Assembly (NCBI GenBank): GCA_040219085.1
Contig: JAVJTC010000009.1
Coordinates: 1 to 64,000 of the forward strand
From: Acidimicrobiales bacterium
Lineage (GTDB): Bacteria; Actinomycetota; Acidimicrobiia; Acidimicrobiales; JAVJTC01
Direction: 5' to 3'
DNA: 64,000 nt
Under the pieces are notes generated by a model that saw only the letters and a list, made by a program, of their open reading frames with translations, was not told where the DNA came from and ran no database searches. The stretch's first letter is position 1. The number at the start of each line of letters is the position of its first letter. Position numbers and translations under genes: made by a program. Below, one piece after another: positions 34,309 through 42,816 of the stretch.

Positions 34309-35268
34309 CTACTGCTGCTGCTGCTGTTGCTGCTGCTGCTCGTAGCGTTCGCGGAAGCGAGCCTGGGCCGCCGTCTCCTCACGCCGACTGGCCGCCGAGT
34401 GGGCGATGAACTCCCGGGCGCTGCGACGGATCTCGACCCCGGCCGTCACATCGGAGTCCACGTCCCCGGCGTACACGCCCCGCATCGGAGGGACGTCGTC
34501 ATAGTCGCGTCCGTGGCCGATCTTCACATGACGGGCGCCGACGTCGAGCCCGTTGGTCGGATCCAGAGCCAACCACCCCGAACCCGGCACGGCCGCCTCG
34601 AACCACGCATGCGTCTCGACCACCACGGTCATGTCGGTCGTGTCCTCACCGGTCGAGTCATCCGCGGTGAACAGGTAGCCCGAGACGTAGCGCGCGGGGA
34701 TTCCCGCACGACGACAGGCCGCAACCGCCAGGTGGGCGTAGTCCTGACAGACGCCCTGCCCCCGTTCCAGAACCTCGTCGAGGTCGATGCCCACGTGGGT
34801 GGTACCCGATGCGTACTCGATGGCGGCGTGCGTGGAGTCCGATACCGAACGCACATGGCTGACCACGTCGCCACCACCGAGACCGTCGGCAAAATCGGCG
34901 AGCCTCGACCCGCCCTCGGTGTGGGGTGAGACGTCGAGGTAGTCGAGGTGTTCCTCGACGAAGACCTCGTCGGTCAACGCGCTCAACGGCACCGCGGGCG
35001 GGCGGTCGACCGGCCGGTCACTGGTGATGACCGTCGCTTCCGCGATGATGTCGAGGCGCTCGTGCGGTGGGCGGACACCGAACGTGTCGACCCGGGTCCC
35101 CCAGTAGTCGAAGTGGTGCGCGCTGCGTGAACCCGGCACCGATGACAGCCGGAAAGCGATCACCTGCTGATACTCGTCGTTCGCGGGACAGGCCCGCAGC
35201 TCGTTGTAGGACTCCCTCACGACGTCCGCGTAGACGAGGGTCGTGTGGAAGACGATGTCGAAACGCAT
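34309..35268 (-). CDS. Transglutaminase-like cysteine protease-fold protein with polyglutamine tail
   Basis: The 319-residue protein has a bacterial transglutaminase N-terminal beta domain and the papain-like core: Cys in RGQGVCQDYAHLA (about 169-181), His in VVETHAWFEA (about 223) and Asp in ALDPTNGLDV (about 242). In bacteria such proteins usually act as peptidases or amide-bond enzymes. The C-terminus ends in nine glutamines after RERYE. ATG 35268 lies 1 bp after the alpha-E stop. It is third gene of the ATP-grasp/alpha-E/transglutaminase operon, a conserved set predicted to make or trim a peptide-like product. Confidence 0.88.
   Translation of the reverse strand: MRFDIVFHTTLVYADVVRESYNELRACPANDEYQQVIAFRLSSVPGSRSAHHFDYWGTRVDTFGVRPPHERLDIIAEATVITSDRPVDRPPAVPLSALTDEVFVEEHLDYLDVSPHTEGGSRLADFADGLGGGDVVSHVRSVSDSTHAAIEYASGTTHVGIDLDEVLERGQGVCQDYAHLAVAACRRAGIPARYVSGYLFTADDSTGEDTTDMTVVVETHAWFEAAVPGSGWLALDPTNGLDVGARHVKIGHGRDYDDVPPMRGVYAGDVDSDVTAGVEIRRSAREFIAHSAASRREETAAQARFRERYEQQQQQQQQQ
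34312..34338 (-). repeat. CAG trinucleotide run coding nine glutamines
   Basis: Nine glutamine codons (eight CAG and one CAA) directly before the TAG stop of the transglutaminase-like gene. Being a triplet repeat at the end of a gene it could vary in length without a frameshift. Confidence 0.9.
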
Positions 35269-35269
35269 G

Positions 35270-36235
35270 TCAGCGCCCTCCCGGGAAGACCTGCTGTGCG
35301 TGGAGCGGTTCGCCCCCGGCGAGCAGGAAGAACTCCGCGGCGATCGCCGCGGTGGCGTCACGTATCTGGTCCTCGATCTGGTCGAGGTTGGCTGGCAGGT
35401 CCCGACAGATCTCGGCCGAATCGCCCCAGGCGAGGCCCGAACCGAGTTGACCGAGAACTCTCTGTGAGCGCAGCGGTCCCGCTGACCCGGGTCGCTGCGC
35501 GAGGGTCGCCAACTGCTCCGCGGCGTGCTCGATGCAGAACCGGACGCTCCGCGGGAAGTCGGCCGACTGCAACAGGAACGTCGCGAGGTCATCGACGTCA
35601 GAGGAGAAGTGGTGGACCCGGCGGAATGCCTGGAGCCCGGAGGCCGCCCGCAGGATCAGGCCGATATCGCCGAAACCGCCGACGACGCTGCGCTCGTGGA
35701 CCGACATCAGTCGACACGACATGAGTGCCCGTTCCAACCAGGCACCGACGAGGAAGAACCGGTGGCCCTCGTCGCGCAACATGGCGTCGTGGACGATTCC
35801 CGAGAGCGTCTGGATCCGGGTGCGGACGAGGGCATAGAGCTCGAAGGGCCGTAGGCGCAGATCCTTGGCCAGATCCCGGTTGGCGAGCTCGAGATAGAAG
35901 GCGTTGGCGCTGCGCCACAGCTCGAGGGGAAGCTGCTCCCGTACGGCCCGGAAGTTCTCGCGCACGGATCCGACCGCATAGACGATCGAGCCCGGGTTCG
36001 TCTCACCCCACACGAGGAACGCCGGGACCGTCGTCGCGTCGGCCCGCTCGCCGGTCTCGGCGAAGGCGTCCTCCAGGTGCAGGACGTCGAGAAGGCCGCC
36101 CCACAGCGTGGCGGATGTCCCGGCGCGGGCCTGCAGTGACCACTGGTAGCTGACATCGAGGATCCGGGCGGTGTCTTCGGCCCGCACGGAGTAGCGGCCG
36201 GCCCAGAACAGGTTCTCCGCGTGACGCGACAGCAT
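35270..36235 (-). CDS. Alpha-E domain protein (DUF403)
   Basis: The 321-residue, all-helical protein begins MLSRHAENLFWAGRYSVRAE, the alpha-E hallmark (SR-AENLFW-GRY-R-E), and keeps DVLHLEDAFAETGER and SVHERSVVGGFGDIGLIL. Its chemistry is unknown; it always travels with circularly permuted ATP-grasp ligases and transglutaminase-like proteins. The start overlaps the ATP-grasp stop by 1 bp (TGATG). Confidence 0.9.
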   Translation of the reverse strand: MLSRHAENLFWAGRYSVRAEDTARILDVSYQWSLQARAGTSATLWGGLLDVLHLEDAFAETGERADATTVPAFLVWGETNPGSIVYAVGSVRENFRAVREQLPLELWRSANAFYLELANRDLAKDLRLRPFELYALVRTRIQTLSGIVHDAMLRDEGHRFFLVGAWLERALMSCRLMSVHERSVVGGFGDIGLILRAASGLQAFRRVHHFSSDVDDLATFLLQSADFPRSVRFCIEHAAEQLATLAQRPGSAGPLRSQRVLGQLGSGLAWGDSAEICRDLPANLDQIEDQIRDATAAIAAEFFLLAGGEPLHAQQVFPGGR

Positions 36236-37725
36236 CAGCGCCTCGCCTTCTCGTCGGCACGAAGGTCTGCGATCTCCGCATCGGACATGAGTACCCAGGT
36301 GTCCTTGGACCCTCCGCCCTGGGAGGAGTTCACCACCAGTGAGCCCTCCGGGAGCGCGACCCGCGTGAGCCCGCCCGGAACCACCTCCACCTTGTCACCC
36401 GTGAGGATGAAGGGCCGCAGGTCGAGATGGCGGCCGGCGCAACCACCGTCGACGAGCGTGGGGGACCGCGACAGGGAGACGACCTCCTGGGCTATCCAGT
36501 TGCGGGGATCGGCGGTGATGTCGGCGGCCGCCTTGGCCAGTTCGGCGTCGCTGGCCTGTGGGCCGATCACGATGCCGTAACCGCCCGACTCGGCGACCGG
36601 CTTGACGACCAGTTCGTCCAGTCTGGCGAGCACGGCCTCACGCTGGTCTTCGTCCCAGAGGAGATAGGTGTCGACGTTGGCGATCACCGGCTCTTCGTCG
36701 AGGTAGTAGCGGATCAGGTCCGGAACGAAGGGATAGACGGCCTTGTCGTCGGCGACTCCGTTGCCGACCGCGTTCGCAAGGGTGACGTTTCCGGCGCGTG
36801 CCGCGCTCATGATCCCCGGGACGCCGAGCATCGACGACTTCTCGAAGACCACCGGGTCGAGGAACTCGTCGTCGATCCGGCGGTAGACGACATCGACGCG
36901 TTCGAGACCGGAGGTCGTGCGCATCGCCACGACGTGGTCGTCGACGATGAGGTCCCGCCCTTCGACGAGCTGCACCCCCATCTGCTGCGCGAGGAAGGCG
37001 TGCTCGAAGTAGGCCGAGTTGTACACCCCGGGGGTGAGCACGACGACGGTGGGCGAGTCGCCTGCCGATGGCGGTGCGACGCTGCGCAGCGAGTCGAGCA
37101 GCATCCGGCCGTAGTCGTCGACGGGTCGCACGTCGTGGCGGGCGAAGACACCCGGGATCACCTTCGTCATGACCGCACGGTTCTCCAGAACGTAGGAGAT
37201 ACCGCTTGGGTTCCGGACGTTGTCCTCGAGAACGCGGAACTCGCCGGCACCGTCGCGGACGATGTCGACGCCCGAGACGAGACAGCGGGCGCCGAGTGGG
37301 GCGGCCAGGCCCATGGCCTCACGGCGGAACCCGTCCGACGACATCACGAGCCACCGTGGGACGATCCCGTCGTTGACGGCAGCCTGCTCGCCCACGTAGA
37401 GGTCCTCGAGGAACCGGTTGAGAGCCGTGACCCTTTGAGCGAGACCCCGTTCGAGGACGTCCCACTCCGACGCGGTGATGATCCGCGGGATCAGGTCCAT
37501 CGGCCATGTGCGCTCTATCCCGGACTGTTCGCCGTAGACGGTGAAGGTGATGCCCTGGGTGCGGAAGAAGTCGTCACGAGACCGCGAACGCCGTCCGAGC
37601 TCGGCATCGCTCAGCTGCGAGAACCATCGGACCAGCGCCTCGTAGGTCGGGCGGACGACCCCGTCCGCGGAGAACGCCTCGTCGAAGAATCCATCACAGC
37701 GGTAGTCGTCGAAGAGCGTGGTCAT
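36235..37725 (-). CDS. Circularly permuted ATP-grasp type 2 ligase-like protein (DUF404/DUF407)
   Basis: The 496-residue protein carries family hallmarks: FFRTQGITFTVYG (about 48-60), RFLEDLYVGEQ (about 105-115), EFRVLEDNVRNPSGISYVLENR (about 161; catalytic-type E-D-N), and VKPVAESGGYGIVIGP (about 371). ATP-grasp enzymes activate a carboxylate with ATP and join it to an amine, so this member is expected to form an amide bond, perhaps a peptide. First gene of the three-gene operon. No partner peptide gene is evident next to it. Confidence 0.9.
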   Translation of the reverse strand: MTTLFDDYRCDGFFDEAFSADGVVRPTYEALVRWFSQLSDAELGRRSRSRDDFFRTQGITFTVYGEQSGIERTWPMDLIPRIITASEWDVLERGLAQRVTALNRFLEDLYVGEQAAVNDGIVPRWLVMSSDGFRREAMGLAAPLGARCLVSGVDIVRDGAGEFRVLEDNVRNPSGISYVLENRAVMTKVIPGVFARHDVRPVDDYGRMLLDSLRSVAPPSAGDSPTVVVLTPGVYNSAYFEHAFLAQQMGVQLVEGRDLIVDDHVVAMRTTSGLERVDVVYRRIDDEFLDPVVFEKSSMLGVPGIMSAARAGNVTLANAVGNGVADDKAVYPFVPDLIRYYLDEEPVIANVDTYLLWDEDQREAVLARLDELVVKPVAESGGYGIVIGPQASDAELAKAAADITADPRNWIAQEVVSLSRSPTLVDGGCAGRHLDLRPFILTGDKVEVVPGGLTRVALPEGSLVVNSSQGGGSKDTWVLMSDAEIADLRADEKARR

Positions 37726-37751
37726 GTCGACCCGACCCTACCGGCGCGACC

Positions 37752-37781
37752 GGGGCGGGGCCGAAAGTTCGGCCCCGCCCC
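37752..37781 (-). terminator. Strong hairpin downstream of the betaine-type binding protein gene
   Basis: A perfect 14-bp inverted repeat, GGGGCGGGGCCGAA (37752-37765) and TTCGGCCCCGCCCC (37768-37781), with a 2-base centre (so a 4-base loop in practice). It lies 46 bp past the stop of the Opu binding protein and 26 bp before the ATP-grasp start. No T-run follows, so it may need a factor or act as an RNA stabiliser. Confidence 0.6.
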
Positions 37782-37827
37782 GTCAGATCGGCGTCAGCTT
37801 CGCAGCGGATCGCCACGAAGCGTCGGA

Positions 37828-38847
37828 TCAGTTGAAGGTCAGCCCGTAGACGTCGGTGAGGCCGATGAGGCAGAACTCGCGCTCGGGGCATTCGGGCGGC
37901 CCGCCGAACACGAGAACGTCGGAGACACCCGCGAGGTCAGACGTGGTCGAGAGCCCGTAGGTCTGTGCGGTCTCCGCGGTCACGACGATGCCGTTGCGGT
38001 CCTCCGCGGGAGCCGGATCCAGCACGGTCACGCCCGAGCCCTCGATGATGGTGCGCAACTGCGCGGCGGCCTCGGCGGCGTCGGCCGGGACCGTCGCTTC
38101 GGCGTCGTTGAAGATCGTGTACGTCCCGACGTACTCGGGATAGAGGTCGATCTCACCGGAGGTGAGGGCGGGCGCCACGACCTCGCGGGCACCCATCTGG
38201 AAGGTGCGGGAGATGTCGGCTCCGGCGGACTCGAGAGCCTGGGCGTAGAGCTCGGCCACGATCTCCTGCTCGAAGAAGTTGGTCGAACCGACGTTCAGCG
38301 ATGCATCGACGGGGTCACCGCTCCAGGGGACGATGCCGTTGTCGGCGAGCCATGTGGCGGCGGCCTCGTCGGGGTCGATCAGGTCCTGGGTGACCTGGCG
38401 GTTCAGCTCGGTGAGCTCGGCTGTGGTCAGCGGGGCCGAGACCGCGTTGAGCACGGCTGCGACCTCGGGGGTCACCGCGTCGGTGCGAATCGCCGGGATG
38501 AGATTCTCGATCTGCTGGAGGCCGAGATCGTCGTCGAGCAGGACCCAGCCGTTGGCTGCGATGTCCGCGTCCGAGGTGAACAGGAGCGCGACGTCGATGT
38601 CGCCGTCGGCGAGCGCCTGCTTGGTGATGGGTCCGCCCACGTCGAGCGGGACGAACTCCAACACTCCGGTCACTTCGGCTGCACCATCATCCGCGGCAGC
38701 ACCATCATCCGCGGCAGCACCGTCATCGAAGGCAGCACCATCATCCGCGGCAGCCGTGTCGTCATCGTCGTCACCGCATGCGGCTGCGATGAGGGCCAAC
38801 GTCAGCACGAGCGCGAGCAACTTGGTGAACTTGGGGATTCGCGTCAT
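37828..38847 (-). CDS. Glycine betaine-type ABC transporter binding lipoprotein, circularly permuted
   Basis: The 339-residue lipoprotein (lipid Cys24 in LIAAACG, acidic repeat tether 25-58) belongs to the OpuAC/OpuBC family that binds glycine betaine, choline or carnitine. The two halves are in unusual order. Residues 61-172 (LDVGGPITKQALADGDIDVA, ALLFTSD, NAVSAPLTTAELTELN, AATWLADNGI) are what normally forms the second half, and residues 183-339 (NVGSTNFFEQEIVAELYAQA, GEIDLYPEYVGT, FGGPPECPEREFCLIGL, ending VYGLTFN) are what normally comes first. The fold should still close, because the family's ends lie near each other. First... last gene in transcription order of the Opu operon, overlapping the permease gene by 4 bp at its start (the permease stop lies at 38844). 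Confidence 0.85.
   Translation of the reverse strand: MTRIPKFTKLLALVLTLALIAAACGDDDDDTAAADDGAAFDDGAAADDGAAADDGAAEVTGVLEFVPLDVGGPITKQALADGDIDVALLFTSDADIAANGWVLLDDDLGLQQIENLIPAIRTDAVTPEVAAVLNAVSAPLTTAELTELNRQVTQDLIDPDEAAATWLADNGIVPWSGDPVDASLNVGSTNFFEQEIVAELYAQALESAGADISRTFQMGAREVVAPALTSGEIDLYPEYVGTYTIFNDAEATVPADAAEAAAQLRTIIEGSGVTVLDPAPAEDRNGIVVTAETAQTYGLSTTSDLAGVSDVLVFGGPPECPEREFCLIGLTDVYGLTFN
38681..38752. repeat. Four 18-bp tandem repeats inside the Opu binding protein gene
   Basis: Units begin at 38681, 38699, 38717 and 38735; units 1, 2 and 4 are identical (GCACCATCATCCGCGGCA) and unit 3 is a variant. They are in frame (six codons, AADDGA-type) and encode the tether after the lipid cysteine. 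Confidence 0.85.
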
Positions 38848-39650
38848 TGGGGGTTCCTCTCCTTGTGCGCGGCCTTCATGGGTATCGGGTCCGGAGCGAT
38901 TTCCGACGCTCGGTCTTCGCTCTGCGTCGAGGCGCGACGCCGTCGCGGCCCACCGCTGCGACGCACACCCGCAGGCACCAACAGGCGCCCTGCGGCGGCG
39001 AAGAACACCTCTGCGGCGATGACGAGGACCGCGAGCACGAGCGCCCCGGCCACCAACTCGCCGTCGTCCTGTTGCGCGAGCCCGTCGACGACCAGGCGGC
39101 CGAGACCGCCGAAACCGAAGACGGCGACGAACGCAGCGGTGGCGAGAACCTGCACCACGGCGATCCTCAGGCCGCTGATCACGAGCGGCAACGCCACGGG
39201 GAACTCGACGCGCAGAGCGCGGTCACGACCCCTGTAGCCCATTCCGCGGGCCGCATCCCGCACGCCGTCGGGCACCTCGGCCATCCCCGTGTAGGTGTTG
39301 ATCAGGATCGGCGGGATCGCCAGGGCCACGAGCGCGACCAGGCCCACCACCGGCCCGACGACGGGCAGTTCGTCACGCCCCCAGAGCTGTTGCGCCAGAG
39401 CCATCAGACCGAACGTCGGCACGGCCCGCCCGATGTTGCCCACATTGATCGCGGCGGTTCCGAACCGGCGGAGGTGGCCGAGCCAGATTCCGAGCGGCAG
39501 CGCCACGATCGTGGCGATGACCACCGCGCCGAGGGAGTAGCGGAGGTGCTCGGCGACGCGCGCGAGGATTCCGAGCCGACCCCACCAGTTGTCGGCCGTC
39601 GTGAGGAAGTCGAACGTGTCGGACACGAACGCGAGCGTGGGAGCGGTCAC
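38844..39650 (-). CDS. Glycine betaine-type ABC transporter permease (OpuBB/BD-like)
   Basis: A 268-residue permease with about six membrane segments and the family segment RAVPTFGLMALAQQLWG, the coupling loop DGVRDAARGMGYRGRDRALR (about 135-154) and LPLVISGLRIAVVQVLATA. The C-terminal 30 residues are basic and hydrophilic. GTG 39650 overlaps the upstream permease stop by 4 bp. It dimerises with the other permease to form the channel. Confidence 0.87.
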   Translation of the reverse strand: MTAPTLAFVSDTFDFLTTADNWWGRLGILARVAEHLRYSLGAVVIATIVALPLGIWLGHLRRFGTAAINVGNIGRAVPTFGLMALAQQLWGRDELPVVGPVVGLVALVALAIPPILINTYTGMAEVPDGVRDAARGMGYRGRDRALRVEFPVALPLVISGLRIAVVQVLATAAFVAVFGFGGLGRLVVDGLAQQDDGELVAGALVLAVLVIAAEVFFAAAGRLLVPAGVRRSGGPRRRRASTQSEDRASEIAPDPIPMKAAHKERNPQ

Positions 39651-40336
39651 GGAGCGGCCCTCCGCCTCGTCCAGGGCGTGACGAGACGCTGGAAGAGTGC
39701 GAGGAGGAGATCGGCCACGATCGCCAGCGCGACGGACCCGATCACTCCCACCATGATCTGGGTCCGGAAGCCGCCGAGCGTGCGACCGAGCCCGCGGATG
39801 ATGAGCTGACCGAAGCTGTCGAGTCCGATGATCGCAGTCACCGTCACGAGACCGACCGTGGTGACGGTCGCGATGCGCACGCCTGAGATGATGGCCGGCA
39901 GGGCGAGCGGCAGTTCGACGCGCCACCTTCGCATACGAGGCGTGTAGCCCATTCCGTCCGCGGCTTCGCGGACATGGTCCGGCACGGCGTCGAGGCCGTC
40001 GACGATGTTGCGGATGAGGATCAGCAGCGTGTAGCTGACCAGGGGGATGAGCGCGGTCGTGCGGTTGACGCCGGTGATCGGCACGAGAAAGGCGAGCAGC
40101 GCCAGCGAGGGGATGGTGTAGAGGAAGCCCGCGACGCCCAGCACTGGCGGCAGCAGCCACCGCCGTTCCACCGCGAAGAGCGCCACCGGCAGCGACACGA
40201 GCAGTCCGAGCCCCACCGCCAGCACGGTGAGGATCACGTGCTCACGCGCTGCGCTGTAGATGACGTCGGTGTTGTCGCCGACCCAGGACCAGTCCATCCA
40301 CGAGTCGACGTCGTAGCGGGGTTGGGCGAGGATCAC
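39647..40336 (-). CDS. Glycine betaine-type ABC transporter permease (second subunit)
   Basis: A 229-residue permease with five or six membrane segments and the coupling loop DHVREAADGMGYTPRMRRWR (about 117-136), FLYTIPSLALLAFLVP and LPLALPAIISGVRIATVTT, as in OpuBB/OpuCB. GTG 40336 overlaps the ATPase stop by 4 bp (GTGA) and its own stop overlaps the next permease by 4 bp. Confidence 0.87.
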   Translation of the reverse strand: MILAQPRYDVDSWMDWSWVGDNTDVIYSAAREHVILTVLAVGLGLLVSLPVALFAVERRWLLPPVLGVAGFLYTIPSLALLAFLVPITGVNRTTALIPLVSYTLLILIRNIVDGLDAVPDHVREAADGMGYTPRMRRWRVELPLALPAIISGVRIATVTTVGLVTVTAIIGLDSFGQLIIRGLGRTLGGFRTQIMVGVIGSVALAIVADLLLALFQRLVTPWTRRRAAP

Positions 40337-41481
40337 GAAAGCGCGCCCACCCGGACGCTCTCGAGGGTGAGCATGCCGACATAGCGGCCGGCGTCGATGA
40401 CGACGGCGACCTCGATGTGCGACGACACGATCGCGTCGAGTGCGTCCCGCAATGTTGTCGAGCCGTCGATCACGGAGCGGAACTCCCGGGCATCGGCGTC
40501 GCCGGCGCGTGCGCAGCCGTTCAAATCGGCCGCGCCGACCCAGCCGAGGATCCGCTCACCGGACAGGACGCCGACCCAGTCCGTGCGATGTTCGGCCATC
40601 ACGGCGCGCGCCCGGTCCACGGACGCGCCCTCGTCGACGACGGGGCCGCGGCCCACCTCGATGTCGTCCACGATGACGAGAGACAGACGCTTCAGCGCCC
40701 GGTCCTGACCCAGGAAGTCCTCGACGAAGGCGTTGGCGGGATTCCTCAGCATCTCGGCCGGTGGGGCGTACTGCTCGAGCACGCCCCCGACGTTCAACAA
40801 GGCGATGCGGTCGCCCACCTTGATCGCCTCGTCGATGTCGTGGGTCACGAGAACGATGGTCTTGCCGACCCGGGACTGCAGATCCAACAGCTCGTCCTGG
40901 AGTCGTGTCCTCACGATGGGGTCCACGGCGCTGTAGGGCTCGTCCATCAACAGGACCGGGGGATCCGCAGCGAGCGCCCGGGCGACGCCGACGCGCTGCT
41001 GTTGCCCACCTGACAGCTCCGGCGGGTACCGCCCCAACAGCTCGCTGTCGAGCCCGACGACCTCGACCAGTTCCTCGACGCGGTCCCGGATCTGTTCCTT
41101 CGACCAGCCGAGCAGGCGCGGAACCGTCGCGATGTTCGCTGCAATGGTCAAGTGCGGGAACAGCCCGGTCTGTTGGATCACGTATCCGATGTGGCGACGC
41201 AGCTCGTGAGCGGGCAGGGAGCGCGCATCGACGCCGCCGATGGTGATCGTGCCCGCCGACGGCTCCACGAGGCGGTTGATCATCTTGAGCGTCGTCGTCT
41301 TCCCACAGCCGGAGGGACCCACGAGCACGACGATCGATCCGGGAGTCACCTCGAGATCCAGAGACGACACCGCGGGCGAGGACGAGCCCGGGAACGTCTT
41401 CGACAGTCCGGTGAGCTCGATACCCACAGCGGACGAGTCGAACAGAGAGCGGGTTGGGGCGTTGGCCCGTTCACGTCGCAT
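40333..41481 (-). CDS. Glycine betaine-type ABC transporter ATP-binding protein with CBS pair
   Basis: A 382-residue ATPase: Walker A GPSGCGKTT (about 55-63), Q-loop VIQQTGLFPH, signature LSGGQQQRVGVARAL (about 158-172), Walker B VLLMDEPYSAVDP, H-loop VTHD. Residues about 270-375 form a CBS pair (RARAVMAEHRTDWVGVLSG; LRDALDAIVSSHIEVAVVID), which in OpuA-type importers senses ionic strength or cyclic dinucleotides. First gene of the Opu operon. Confidence 0.9.
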   Translation of the reverse strand: MRRERANAPTRSLFDSSAVGIELTGLSKTFPGSSSPAVSSLDLEVTPGSIVVLVGPSGCGKTTTLKMINRLVEPSAGTITIGGVDARSLPAHELRRHIGYVIQQTGLFPHLTIAANIATVPRLLGWSKEQIRDRVEELVEVVGLDSELLGRYPPELSGGQQQRVGVARALAADPPVLLMDEPYSAVDPIVRTRLQDELLDLQSRVGKTIVLVTHDIDEAIKVGDRIALLNVGGVLEQYAPPAEMLRNPANAFVEDFLGQDRALKRLSLVIVDDIEVGRGPVVDEGASVDRARAVMAEHRTDWVGVLSGERILGWVGAADLNGCARAGDADAREFRSVIDGSTTLRDALDAIVSSHIEVAVVIDAGRYVGMLTLESVRVGALS

Positions 41482-41574
41482 CGGATCCCACCTCCTCGGT
41501 GGACTGCCGAGGGTAGTCGGCGGTCGGGCCAGGACGCGGGGTCGTCCGCGACCGGGCCCCGATGCCGGACGCGT

Positions 41575-42750
41575 TCACCCCGAGGTTGCGACGGCGGTCA
41601 CACTTCCCGGAGAACCCGACGGCCGCGCGAGCAACAGCCCGGCTGCAGCAGCCACGGCTGCCACGACGACCGCGGAGACGATGAAGACGGGTCGGGCCCC
41701 CCCTGCGGCGTAGGCCGGAGCCGCGAGCGCTCCGGCGAGTCCCGCCACTGCGAGCGAGACACCGCCGACGAGCCCCTGGCCGGCCACCTGGTCCTCGTCG
41801 GGGGCGGCGCGTGCGACTGCGGCGGCGACGGCCGGGAAGCCGACGGCTGTCATCGCCGCCTCCCCGACTCCGAGTGCGACGAGGATCCACGGCTCACGCA
41901 CGAGGCCGTACAGAAGGAGCATCGGGGTGGTCGCGGCGGCTGCGACGAGCGCGGCGCGATCCGGGCCGAATCGGTCGGCGAGACGTCCGCCGAAGGGGGC
42001 GAGGACCATGAAGGGTGCCGCGTAGACGGCCAACGAGACCCCGATGAACGTCGTCGACACGCCGAGATCCGTGAGGTACCGGGCCCAGAGAGCGTCGTAG
42101 ATCCCCTCGGGAGCGAAGAGGGCGACACCGAGGAGCGTCGCGACGATGAGCGGGCGACGGCGCACGAGGCGGCGCACCTGGCCGCGGGCCACGACCGCCG
42201 CCTCGGCCTCGGGTACCGGAACGACGAGGACGAACGGGATGACTGCGACGACGGCCACCGCGACGATCGCGAAGGCGGCGTTCAGGGAGCCGGCGTCGGC
42301 GAGAAGCCCGCCGACCAGAGGTCCGACGACGACCCCGGCGAGCTGCGCACTCGTGAGCAGGCCCACCGTGGCGCCCGCCCGTTCCCGCCCGGCACGGCCT
42401 GCGAGTCCCTTCACGATCGGATCCCACACACCGAAGGCGAGGCCGCCCAGGACCCGCGCCGCGATCATCTGGGCGAGTCCGTCGCCGTAGGCGAACCAGA
42501 CGAGGGATCCCGTCGACGCGAGCAACGCCCCCACCAACAGGTGCTTGGCCTGACCGCGATCGGCGTGGCGGGCGAGGCCGAGTTGGCCCACCAGAGCCGC
42601 GACGAAGAACGAACCGGCGACGAGACCCAGGGAGCTCGTCGGGAGGCCGCGCTCGTCCTGGAGCTCGGCGAGGAGCGTGAACACCATGGATCCGCCGACG
42701 CCGAGCACGAACGAGCCGGCACCGAGCACCGTGAGGAGTCGTCGGTTCAC
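41575..42750 (-). CDS. Major facilitator superfamily transporter
   Basis: A 391-residue protein with about twelve membrane helices. The loop between helices 2 and 3 carries a family-like motif (LARHADRGQAKHLLVG), and the mirrored loop 8-9 has GGRLADRFGPDRAAL, the classic GxLaDRxGxxR. The substrate is unknown; drug or metabolite efflux is most usual. Last gene of a leftward set with the TauE-like and YczE-like genes. Confidence 0.87.
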   Translation of the reverse strand: MNRRLLTVLGAGSFVLGVGGSMVFTLLAELQDERGLPTSSLGLVAGSFFVAALVGQLGLARHADRGQAKHLLVGALLASTGSLVWFAYGDGLAQMIAARVLGGLAFGVWDPIVKGLAGRAGRERAGATVGLLTSAQLAGVVVGPLVGGLLADAGSLNAAFAIVAVAVVAVIPFVLVVPVPEAEAAVVARGQVRRLVRRRPLIVATLLGVALFAPEGIYDALWARYLTDLGVSTTFIGVSLAVYAAPFMVLAPFGGRLADRFGPDRAALVAAAATTPMLLLYGLVREPWILVALGVGEAAMTAVGFPAVAAAVARAAPDEDQVAGQGLVGGVSLAVAGLAGALAAPAYAAGGARPVFIVSAVVVAAVAAAAGLLLARPSGSPGSVTAVATSG

Positions 42751-42816
42751 CGGGCCAGTCTGGCCGTACCGGGTTCTGCCGCGCCCGTGGTTTGCGACAT
42801 CACCGCCCGCCGCGCC

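Noticed and set aside
38681-38752. Regular 18-bp repeats, at first glance CRISPR-like or a binding-site array
   Set aside because: They are contiguous without spacers, lie in frame in a lipoprotein gene and encode its acidic tether.
37828-38847. Assembly artefact as explanation of the swapped domain order
   Set aside because: The signal peptide, tether, both halves and the stop codon form one uninterrupted frame within an operon with normal 4-bp overlaps; a simple misassembly would be unlikely to give this, though read-level checking is still listed.
36427-39237. Very long rightward open frame antisense to the ATP-grasp and Opu genes
   Set aside because: It is the antisense shadow expected in GC-rich DNA; the leftward frames have clear family motifs and coupled starts.
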